Notes under the pieces: generated by a model
The model's database searches: none
What the model was told of the DNA's origin: nothing
The model's input: the letters and a program-made list of their open reading frames with translations, nothing else
Source: Betaproteobacteria bacterium
GTDB lineage: Bacteria; Pseudomonadota; Gammaproteobacteria; Burkholderiales; SG8-39
Assembly (NCBI GenBank): GCA_005881575.1
Contig: VBCA01000023.1
Span: 1 to 37,678 of the forward strand
Direction of reading: 5' to 3'
DNA length: 37,678 nucleotides
Position numbers and translations under genes: made by a program
Shown: piece by piece, positions 1 through 6,767 of the stretch
Numbering within the stretch: position 1 is the first letter of the stretch
Layout of the letters: every line of letters starts with the position of its first letter

Positions 1-194
1 TGATCCTGGATGGAAGCGTCGTGACGGACTCTCTCGACCTGTACATTCCTTCGGAGGGCCCGCAAGAGGCGGTGTTCACGTTGCCGGGCCTGGCTGCCGG
101 TAGCCATACCCTGACGATCGAAGTGACGGGGTCGAAGAATCCGGCCTCGTTGGGTGTCTCGATCGTGGTCGATGCCTTCGACGTCACCCCATGA
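1..194 (+). CDS. C-terminal end of a secreted repeat protein (5' truncated by window edge)
   Basis: The first complete codon is at base 3 and the frame stays open to a TGA at 192-194, giving 63 residues of a longer protein. The fragment carries the second half of the module repeated three times in the protein at 1881-3161: a LDG turn, a DLY segment, GLAAGSHTLTIEVTG, and the closing V-V-D-A-F-D-V-T-P. It is therefore the last repeat of a paralogue of that protein, whose start lies upstream. The module looks like a beta-sandwich of galactose- or carbohydrate-binding type, judged only from alternating beta pattern and length. A secreted or surface role follows from the relative with a signal peptide. 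No function can be assigned. Confidence 0.8.
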   Translation, partial: ILDGSVVTDSLDLYIPSEGPQEAVFTLPGLAAGSHTLTIEVTGSKNPASLGVSIVVDAFDVTP

Positions 195-196
195 AG

Positions 197-228
197 GATC
201 GAAGCACGCCGAAGACCTTCGTTCGATC
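197..228 (+). terminator. Possible terminator hairpin after the truncated repeat gene
   Basis: GATCGAA at 197-203 pairs with TTCGATC at 222-228, and the intervening bases contain a further small inverted repeat (CGAAG/CTTCG, 210-221). It starts three bases after the stop codon. No U-run follows, so an intrinsic terminator is only a possibility. Confidence 0.25.
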
Positions 229-314
229 GAGATGCTTCGCTGAGCCACACGGCTTACTTGAGCGCTTAACGTCTGTAATAGGGCGTGAATAATCTGTTAC
301 GCAAGATTCTCACC

Positions 315-374
315 GGAGGAGGAAACATGAATCTTTCTAGGCAGCGCGAAACTGAAAACAAGGAGGCTACTATG
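315..374 (+). promoter_or_regulatory. Two Shine-Dalgarno/ATG pairs in the same frame
   Basis: GGAGGAGG (315-322) precedes ATG 327 by four bases, and AAGGAGG (360-366) precedes ATG 372 by five. Both ATGs are in one frame with no stop between. Either could start the exported protein; the 327 start gives a polar 15-residue lead before the signal peptide. The arrangement decides the start and is unusual in having two near-ideal sites. Confidence 0.6.
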
Positions 375-1016
375 CGCCACAGAAATTCGTTCGGTTTTAG
401 TTTGGCCGCAGCCGTCTTGGGCGGGTTGTTGGTGTGGCCTGCAGTCGGGAGAGCGCAGCTTCTCCCGCCCCTTCCCGATCCGACGCTAATCGTCACGGGT
501 CCGGTCGGCACCCTCCTCGGTGCGACCGCGGTGCTGGGCGGCACCGGAACGATTGTCGCGGGAACCAGCGACGTTCTCCAGGCGTCGGATTTGACAGGAG
601 GCATCCCTTCGCTACTCACCGGAGAGACCCTCCACGCAGTGACGATCGGCTATCCGGATCAAATTGACTCCGAAGCCTCGCTCGCTGCCCTCGCCTTGAA
701 TGTCGCCGGGACCAGCATCGGCGCCGACTTCGTGATGTCACGCGCCACGGCAGTCGTGGGCAGCTCTATCGGCGCCTCGAATATCGACGGCCTCGCGATC
801 AACGGGGTGCCAATCTGGGTGAGCGGAGCTCCGAACCAGACGATCGGCATCCCCGGAGGTTTGCTGGTGCTCAACGAGCAGCAATCCTTGCCGGACGGCA
901 CCCTCGTGGTGAATGCGCTTCACGCGATCGTCTCCGGCGTCGCGGACGTGGCAGTCGCATCCGCGATGGCCGGTCTCAGCGGCGGGAGCGCGAAAGCGGT
1001 CCAGGCGAGTTACTGA
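372..1016 (+). CDS. Secreted choice-of-anchor-P-like protein
   Basis: The protein has about 214 residues from ATG 372, which has AAGGAGG at 360-366 five bases upstream. It starts with a clear signal peptide: charged MRHRNS, a hydrophobic stretch, then a likely cut after AVGRA. The mature part is rich in Ala, Gly, Val, Ser and Thr. It ends with a stretch typical of choice-of-anchor-P proteins: G-I-P-G-G-L-L-V-L-N-E, then LVVNALHAIVSGVADVAVASA. Assignment is from memory of that family, whose function is unknown beyond being exported. The next gene resembles the post-COAP-1 domain, which fits. A second in-frame ATG at 327 has its own GGAGGAGG (315-322) and would add 15 residues; a GTG at 285 would add 29. 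I prefer 372 because it gives the most normal signal peptide. No cysteine lipobox or membrane anchor is visible. Confidence 0.72.
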   Translation: MRHRNSFGFSLAAAVLGGLLVWPAVGRAQLLPPLPDPTLIVTGPVGTLLGATAVLGGTGTIVAGTSDVLQASDLTGGIPSLLTGETLHAVTIGYPDQIDSEASLAALALNVAGTSIGADFVMSRATAVVGSSIGASNIDGLAINGVPIWVSGAPNQTIGIPGGLLVLNEQQSLPDGTLVVNALHAIVSGVADVAVASAMAGLSGGSAKAVQASY

Positions 1017-1074
1017 GGCCTGAGGTCTTACTGGGAATGACCTAATCATCAGAATGCGTATGGAGGAAATAACA

Positions 1075-1650
1075 ATGCCTAGAACTTGGACACGTTATGC
1101 TTTTGGGGTCGCGGCGGTCGCGCTGGTGCTCGCCAGCGGCTCCGCGAATGCGTGGCAGTGCGACTTCCTGACCGGCGGCGGGTTCATCGTCCGCGACAGC
1201 GGCGCGAAGGCAAACTTCGGTGTCGGGGGCGGATGCAAGCACGGCTCGCCGACCTGGGGGCACCTCGAGTACATCGACCACGGGATGGGACTGGACGTCC
1301 ACTGGACCAGCATCACGGCGTACCTGGAGATCGACTCGAGCACCGACGCCAAGGGCCGCCCGACCGGGGCCCGCGAGATTTGCGGCACGGCGCGGACGAA
1401 CCAGTTCGGCGACGTCGATTGGGTCGTCGTAGCCAGAGACAGAGGCGAGCCGGGCGACGACGATGAGTTCATCATCCGGCTGACGCAATCCGGCGTCATC
1501 GTCTATACGACCGAATTCGATTCGGATCACACATTGGGCGGTTCGGGCCCGGGAGGCGGAAACATCCAGCTCCACAAACCCAACCCCTCGACGACCGGAT
1601 CCTTCGGAGGTTCCTGCCCCGCCTTATTTATAGGGGGAGGGGGGGCCTAG
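1075..1650 (+). CDS. Secreted post-COAP-1-like domain protein
   Basis: The protein has 191 residues from ATG 1075, with GGAGGAAA (1062-1069) just upstream; an ATG at 1054 is in frame but lacks a good site. A signal peptide runs through a hydrophobic A/V/L stretch to a likely cut after SANA. The mature part has the pattern I associate with the post-COAP-1 domain: L-T-G-G-G-F-I near the start, a KANFGVGGG segment, GHLEYIDHG, then ICGTA and RDRGEPGDDDEF. Two or three cysteines could form disulphides. Function is unknown. It sits 58 bases behind the choice-of-anchor-P-like gene, so the two are probably co-transcribed exported partners. The 3' end contains a run of seven G (1639-1645), and the last residues are a Gly-rich tail. 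Confidence 0.7.
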   Translation: MPRTWTRYAFGVAAVALVLASGSANAWQCDFLTGGGFIVRDSGAKANFGVGGGCKHGSPTWGHLEYIDHGMGLDVHWTSITAYLEIDSSTDAKGRPTGAREICGTARTNQFGDVDWVVVARDRGEPGDDDEFIIRLTQSGVIVYTTEFDSDHTLGGSGPGGGNIQLHKPNPSTTGSFGGSCPALFIGGGGA

Positions 1651-1705
1651 CCGGTGCGGAGGTTCCGGATAACCGGCCTCGCGCGTTTCATCTCCACAAC
1701 TAACT

Positions 1706-1739
1706 GCTCCCCGGGCGTTCATCGAATGCCCTGGGGAGC
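1706..1739 (+). terminator. Strong hairpin downstream of the post-COAP-1-like gene
   Basis: Bases 1706-1719 pair with 1725-1739 with one bulged T (1732) and a five-base loop; the outer arm is GCTCCCC/GGGGAGC. No T-run follows. It lies 55 bases after the stop and could terminate the two-gene unit or stabilise its mRNA 3' end. Confidence 0.45.
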
Positions 1740-1880
1740 GGCCTGCGTAAGGAGAAATAACCCCTCAGGGATGTCGGGCGTGCATCCGCCGCTATCGGCA
1801 TAGTTCGATCGGCCTGGTGGGGGATCATGGCCCCTCAATATTCGGCGGTCAGAATCCCCCTTGGTTTTGAAGGGTAACCC

Positions 1881-3161
1881 ATGATAAAGATTGCGAAACG
1901 GTCCTATGTCGCGGCCCTGATATCGACGTTCGGGCTCGCGTGGATTTCGCCCCAAGCTCTGGCGCGCGTTGAGGAAACCGATCCCTCCGTGAGCTATACG
2001 GTGGGGTGGACGCAAGGCGACACGAGCGGAACCTGGAGCGGCGGGACCGCCGCGGTGTCGACGGCAGCGGGCGCGCAGGCGACGATAACCTTCACCGGGA
2101 CCTCGGTCAGCTGGATCGGCGGCCGCACGCCCCAGACCGGAATCGCTCGCGTGTCTGTCGATGGAGTGTTCGTGTCCGAGGTCGATACGTATTCGAAGAC
2201 CGCGGAAATCCGTGTACCGATGTTCGAGGCCACCGGCCTAGCCAACGCGAGCCACACGTTCACGATCGAGGTAACCGGCCGGCAAAACGCGTCTGCGGCG
2301 GGTGCCCTTATCGTCGTGGATGCGTTCGACGTGCCCGCCGTGACGATCTCGCGCTTGCAGGAAACGGATCCCTCGGTCAGCTTCAGCCCCGGCTGGATTC
2401 AGGACAATCCGGTTGTCACGTTGATCCCCGGAGTCACCACCGGCTTCACTCAGGGCATCTCGCTCAGAACCTGGAGCGCCGGGGCTGCCCGCTTGTCGAC
2501 GACGCCGGGCGCGCAAGCGACCTTCACCTTCAACGGGACGGGGATCAGCTGGATCGGCGCTCGCGGAACCCAGAGCGGGATCGCCCGCGTATCCCTGGAC
2601 GGCATCTTGATCGCCATGGTCGATCTGTATTCGCCCACGGAACAAATCCAGGCGGAGGTGTTCGCGGCAACGGGCCTGGCCGACACGAGCCATACCTTGA
2701 CGATCGAAGGGACCGGCCAGCAAAACGCGTCCTCGCAGAATGCGCTGATCGTAGTGGATGCCTTCGAGGTGACGACGTCGGGAACGCGCCACCAGGATAC
2801 GGATCCGGCGATCGCCTACGGTCCCGGTTGGATTCAGGGTAATCGGGACAAGGCATATAGCGAGGGAGCCGCCGCAGAATCCAATACCCTGGGTGCGCAA
2901 GCGACCATCACTTTCACCGGCACGGGGATCGGGTGGGTCGGAGCGCGCGGACCCCAGTGCGGGATCGCCCGCATCTTCCTGGATGGAGCCTTCGTCGAGG
3001 ACTTCGACACGTACTCCCAGACGGAAGGGCCTCAGCACACCGACTTCACGGCAAGCGGCCTGGCTGCGGGGACGCACACGTTGACGATCCAGGTGATAGG
3101 CAAGAACCCGCTCGCGACGGATGCTTGGATCCTGCTCGACGCGTTTGATGTCACCCCGTGA
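1881..3161 (+). CDS. Secreted protein with three tandem beta-rich modules
   Basis: The protein has 426 residues. A signal peptide (charged KIAKRS, hydrophobic stretch, likely cut after QALA near residue 30) is followed by three repeats of about 120-130 residues, at roughly 31-152, 157-293 and 298-426. Each repeat opens with ETDPS or DTDPA, continues with GW-x-Q, a W/Y-S-x-G-A segment, GAQATxTFxGTxxxWxG, GIARVxxDG, a D-x-Y-S segment, ATGLA-x-x-SHTxTIxxTG, and ends VVDAFDV. The second repeat has an insert of about 15 residues near its start. The pattern suggests galactose-binding-like or jelly-roll beta-sandwiches, possibly carbohydrate-binding. The truncated gene at the window start and the last domain of the protein at 23327-25993 carry the same module. 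There is no catalytic domain and no anchor. GGGTAA lies just upstream of ATG 1881. Confidence 0.8.
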   Translation: MIKIAKRSYVAALISTFGLAWISPQALARVEETDPSVSYTVGWTQGDTSGTWSGGTAAVSTAAGAQATITFTGTSVSWIGGRTPQTGIARVSVDGVFVSEVDTYSKTAEIRVPMFEATGLANASHTFTIEVTGRQNASAAGALIVVDAFDVPAVTISRLQETDPSVSFSPGWIQDNPVVTLIPGVTTGFTQGISLRTWSAGAARLSTTPGAQATFTFNGTGISWIGARGTQSGIARVSLDGILIAMVDLYSPTEQIQAEVFAATGLADTSHTLTIEGTGQQNASSQNALIVVDAFEVTTSGTRHQDTDPAIAYGPGWIQGNRDKAYSEGAAAESNTLGAQATITFTGTGIGWVGARGPQCGIARIFLDGAFVEDFDTYSQTEGPQHTDFTASGLAAGTHTLTIQVIGKNPLATDAWILLDAFDVTP

Positions 3162-3216
3162 GGTGAGTCGATTGTCGTGGAAAGGGTCGATCGATTGACG
3201 AGCTGCTGCATCGCGT

Positions 3217-3246
3217 GACGTCCGAGCCGGACGTCCGACGTCCGGC
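3217..3246 (+). terminator. Palindromic GACGTC-rich element after the repeat-protein gene
   Basis: GACGTC occurs three times (3217, 3230, 3237). Bases 3226-3246 form a near-perfect inverted repeat, ten bases each side of one central C. As RNA this gives an eight-pair GC-rich stem with a five-base loop. It lies 65 bases past the stop and 68 before the next start, so it may be a terminator, although no T-run follows, or an operator for the polysaccharide locus. Confidence 0.35.
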
Positions 3247-3313
3247 GTTCGCGCGCCACTTCAACGGGTTTCGGCCGCTTCATGCTTCGGCCAAGCGGAA
3301 ATCATAGCTCTCT

Positions 3314-4678
3314 ATGTCGAGTTCCTTCGCATATCGCCACAGCCCGATCTGGGCGCAGGAGCTGCTCATTTCGGCCAAATCCTCGCTGCGCAGCACGATG
3401 CGGGAGGGACGCGCGTTTGGAGCTATGGCTGCCGAAATTCATAAGAGCGAATGGTGGTCAGAGCGGCGGCTTCGCGCATTCCAATCCGAAAAATTGCAGA
3501 TGATCGCGCAGTCGGCGGTAAGCAATGTCCCGTATTATCGGAACAAGTACCGGCCTCTGGATTTGGATTTCGAGAAGCTGGAATTTCCGGAAGCCCTGGC
3601 GAAGCTGCCTTTGATAGGCAAAGCCGATGTGCGCGCAGCCGGCAAATCACTCATCTCCGAGAGAAAGCAGGGACCGCTGTTCTCGGGAAGCACGAGCGGT
3701 ACCACGGGTGCACCGCTCGGCCTCTCCCAGGACTTGGCCGCAATCAACCGGGAAAACGCATTCATCTGGCGTCAGCTCACTTGGGCGGGCCTGCGTCGAG
3801 GCGACCGGCGGGCATGGATGCGGGGGGACATGATCGTCCCCGCGACCCAGGAGAAACCGCCTTATTGGCGCGTGAATCGGGCCGAGAACATGTTGATGCT
3901 TTCTTCCTACCATTTGTCTGAATCGGCGGCGCCCTCCTATCTCGATTCACTTGCACGTTTTGATCCGGTGGTGATCCAGGCCTACCCGTCTTCGATCGGG
4001 TTTCTCGCCACTTGGATGCTGAGCACCGGGTCCCGCTACCGCGGGATTTCGCTGCGCGGCATCGTGACTTCATCCGAAACGCTTTCAGAGGTCCGCCGGC
4101 GGGAAATCGAAAGCGCCTTCGGCTGCCGGGTTTTCGACTGGTACGGTCAGTTCGAGCGCGTGGCTGCCATCGGTACTTGCGAGCAGGGTCGCCATCACCT
4201 CTTGTCCGACTATTCTTTCGTTGAGATGCTGCCGGCCGAAGACGGCTTGTTCGAGCTCGTGGGCACCGGTTTCAACAACCTGTCGATGCCGTTGATCCGC
4301 TATCGCTGCGGAGATCTCGTGCGGCCTGCGCCGGCGAATGAGCGGTGCTCCTGCGGGCGGTCGTTCCCGCTGATCGAGCGGATCATCGGCCGAGTCGATG
4401 ATTCGATCAAGCTATCGGATGGGCGCTCGGTCGGCCGTCTCGACCATCTTTTCAAGGGCGTGGAGGGAATAATCGAAGCGCAGATTCGCCAGGATCGTCT
4501 CGATACGATAGTAATGCTGGTGGTTCCTTCTCCCACGTTCAACGAACGCACGCGAGAGACTCTGCAGAGCAATGCTCGTTACCGCCTCGGGGACGGGATC
4601 GCGTTGGAAATACAGCTGGTTGACTCGATTCCCCGAACCAGAAACGGCAAGTTCAAGGGCGTGGTCTGCAATGTCTGA
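3314..4678 (+). CDS. CapK / phenylacetate-CoA ligase-like adenylating enzyme
   Basis: The protein has 454 residues, the usual size for the CapK/phenylacetate-CoA ligase family. The ATP/AMP-binding loop is at about residues 123-134 (SGSTSGTTGAPL). Near 320-360 it has IRYRCGDLV, a cysteine cluster (R-C-S-C-G-R) and GRVDDSIKL, all family hallmarks. The C-terminal ANL-type small domain ends PRTRNGKFKGV with a candidate catalytic Lys. Members activate a carboxylic acid as an acyl-AMP and often lie in capsule and exopolysaccharide loci, where the substrate is mostly unknown. It starts the + strand sugar gene run, 45 bases before the amidotransferase gene. The Shine-Dalgarno sequence at ATG 3314 is weak. 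The acid activated here cannot be read from sequence. Confidence 0.82.
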   Translation: MSSSFAYRHSPIWAQELLISAKSSLRSTMREGRAFGAMAAEIHKSEWWSERRLRAFQSEKLQMIAQSAVSNVPYYRNKYRPLDLDFEKLEFPEALAKLPLIGKADVRAAGKSLISERKQGPLFSGSTSGTTGAPLGLSQDLAAINRENAFIWRQLTWAGLRRGDRRAWMRGDMIVPATQEKPPYWRVNRAENMLMLSSYHLSESAAPSYLDSLARFDPVVIQAYPSSIGFLATWMLSTGSRYRGISLRGIVTSSETLSEVRRREIESAFGCRVFDWYGQFERVAAIGTCEQGRHHLLSDYSFVEMLPAEDGLFELVGTGFNNLSMPLIRYRCGDLVRPAPANERCSCGRSFPLIERIIGRVDDSIKLSDGRSVGRLDHLFKGVEGIIEAQIRQDRLDTIVMLVVPSPTFNERTRETLQSNARYRLGDGIALEIQLVDSIPRTRNGKFKGVVCNV

Positions 4679-4723
4679 TCGGCATTCCCGCACTTACCTT
4701 CCAAGACAATCGGAGTTAGCGGC

Positions 4724-6709
4724 ATGTGCGGAATCGCCGGTTATCTGAGGTTGCGTCCGGAGAGCTCCGCGCCGATCTCGCCCAATGTGGCGAGGGAGAT
4801 GCTGGCGGTGATCCGCCGGCGCGGACCGGACGGAGAAGGCCAGTGGCGCTCCGCCGACGATCTTTGCTGGCTCGGCCATCGGCGCCTCGCCATCGTCGAC
4901 CTTCACACCGGTGACCAGCCGATGTGCAACGAGGACGCGACGATCTGGACCGTCTTCAACGGCGAGATTTACAACTTCGCCGCCTTGCGTGCCGAACTCG
5001 AAGCGCAGGGTCATCGTTTCAAGACCCGCTGCGATACCGAGGTTCTGGTGCACGGCTACGAGCAGTGGGGTCTTAGCGCGCTGGCCGCGCGTTTGCAGGG
5101 CATCTTCGCCTTCGCTGTATACGATACCGTCGAACGCACCCTCTCACTCGCTCGGGATCCGATGGGGGTCAAGCCGCTCTACTGGTGGAGCGACGGCAAC
5201 GCGCTGTTGTTTGCGAGCGAAATGAAATCCTTGCTGCGCCATCCCGCCTTGCGCGACCGCAGAGTGAACCGGGCGGGCGTCGCGCAGGTCCTGGTGACCC
5301 GATACGTGTCGCGCCCGAACACGATGTTCGACGGAGTGTCGCGCTTGCCGGAAGGCTGCTGCATCGCGGTTGACGTGAGCGGCCGCGTGCCTCCGGCGCC
5401 GGTGCGTTACTGGGATGTGCGTTACCGATCCGAGCAAATCGATCTCGAGGAGGCGACCGAGCAGCTGGATACGCTGCTCAAGCGCACGGTGGACATGCAG
5501 TTGATGTCGGACGTGCCGCTCGGCGTGCAGCTCTCCGGGGGCGTCGACAGCAGTCTAGTGGTCGCACTGATGGACAGTTTGCGTCGGGAGAAGGGGGATC
5601 CGGCGCGCGTGAAGACCTTTTCCGTAGGCTTCGACGTCGCCGAGTTCAGCGAGCTCGGTTACGCGCGCAAGGTGGCGGAACGCTACGGCACCGAGCACCA
5701 CGAGATCACGGTGGGGTTCAAGGATTTTGCCGAGGAACTGCCTTTCCTCGCCTGGATCTACGACGAACCGATGGGGGAACCTCCCGGAATCCCCACCTAT
5801 TTCATGTGCCGCGAGGCGAAAAAGCACGTGAGCGTGATGCTGTGCGGGGAGGGCGCCGACGAGCAATTCGGCGGCTACTCCAAGTACATGTTCGACCAGT
5901 TTTCCGCGGCGCTCGACTGGATGCACTCCGGAGTTCGAAACGTTCTGTTGCGCGGCCTCGCCAGCGGCCTGCCGTTCAAAGGCCGGCGTCTGCGCAGCAT
6001 GGCGGAGATTCTCGCGATCGCCGATGCTCCGCGCCGCTTCGCGTCGTGGTACGGGGGCTTCGACACCGAGCTTCAAGCCAGCGTGCTTTCCGACGCGATG
6101 CGAAACGAGATCGGCGATGGCGGGCTCGCCCAAACCTTCGATGAAATCGTCAACAGCTGCGACAGCAGCAGTGCTCTCGATCGCTTCCTTTATTGCGACG
6201 TGCATACCCGGTTGGTGGACGACATCCTGGTCAAGAGCGACCGGATGAGCATGGGAGCCGGCATCGAGGCCCGCGTGCCTTTCCTCGACCATAAGGTCGT
6301 CGAGTTCGCCGCGACCCTGCCGCAGCACCTCAAGGTCAGCGGTTTGAGTTCGAAAATCGTGCTCAAACGGCTCGCTGAGCGCTACATCCCGCGGGAGACC
6401 ATTTACCGCCGCAAAGTGGGTTTCACGGTTCCCCTGACCCGCTGGTTCGCCGGGCCGTGGCGCGGTTTGATAGACGACGTACTCCTTTCCGATCGCTGCC
6501 TGGACCGAGGCTACTACAACCCCGATGTGGTGCGCGGCATCGTGCGCAACCACGTGCAGAGCCGCGTCGACCGGGAACAGGGGATCTGGCTGATGCTCGT
6601 CCTGGAAATCTGGCACCGGCTGTTCGTGGACGACGACGGCAGCGAAGCGGCGGTCGGCAGGGTCAAGGCGGATTTCGCCCGCTCTCTGGATACGCTGCTG
6701 GCCGCATGA
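4724..6709 (+). CDS. asnB: Asparagine synthase (glutamine-hydrolysing), AsnB type
   Basis: The protein has 661 residues. Cys2 (MCGIAGY) is the N-terminal nucleophile of a class II glutaminase; NGEIYN and the DTEV turn follow in that domain. The synthetase domain has the PP-loop SGGVDSS at 271-277 and EGADEQFGGY near 373. These enzymes form acyl-AMP and transfer glutamine-derived ammonia, making asparagine. In polysaccharide loci a paralogue often amidates a uronic or amino acid instead. Its place between an adenylating enzyme and a bi-domain oxidoreductase, with GDP-mannose dehydrogenase nearby, makes glycan amidation plausible but unproven. GGAG lies before ATG 4724. The protein is slightly longer than household AsnB of about 550 residues but normal for this subgroup. 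Confidence 0.88.
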   Translation: MCGIAGYLRLRPESSAPISPNVAREMLAVIRRRGPDGEGQWRSADDLCWLGHRRLAIVDLHTGDQPMCNEDATIWTVFNGEIYNFAALRAELEAQGHRFKTRCDTEVLVHGYEQWGLSALAARLQGIFAFAVYDTVERTLSLARDPMGVKPLYWWSDGNALLFASEMKSLLRHPALRDRRVNRAGVAQVLVTRYVSRPNTMFDGVSRLPEGCCIAVDVSGRVPPAPVRYWDVRYRSEQIDLEEATEQLDTLLKRTVDMQLMSDVPLGVQLSGGVDSSLVVALMDSLRREKGDPARVKTFSVGFDVAEFSELGYARKVAERYGTEHHEITVGFKDFAEELPFLAWIYDEPMGEPPGIPTYFMCREAKKHVSVMLCGEGADEQFGGYSKYMFDQFSAALDWMHSGVRNVLLRGLASGLPFKGRRLRSMAEILAIADAPRRFASWYGGFDTELQASVLSDAMRNEIGDGGLAQTFDEIVNSCDSSSALDRFLYCDVHTRLVDDILVKSDRMSMGAGIEARVPFLDHKVVEFAATLPQHLKVSGLSSKIVLKRLAERYIPRETIYRRKVGFTVPLTRWFAGPWRGLIDDVLLSDRCLDRGYYNPDVVRGIVRNHVQSRVDREQGIWLMLVLEIWHRLFVDDDGSEAAVGRVKADFARSLDTLLAA

Positions 6710-6767
6710 TGCGCGGGCATTTTCCGGAACGGATGACGCGGCGAAGTTTTTTCTCTTCGAAGGAAAC

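Noticed and set aside
2238-3077. 279-residue frame antisense to the modular secreted protein
   Set aside because: Shadow of the repeats, with no start signal or family match.
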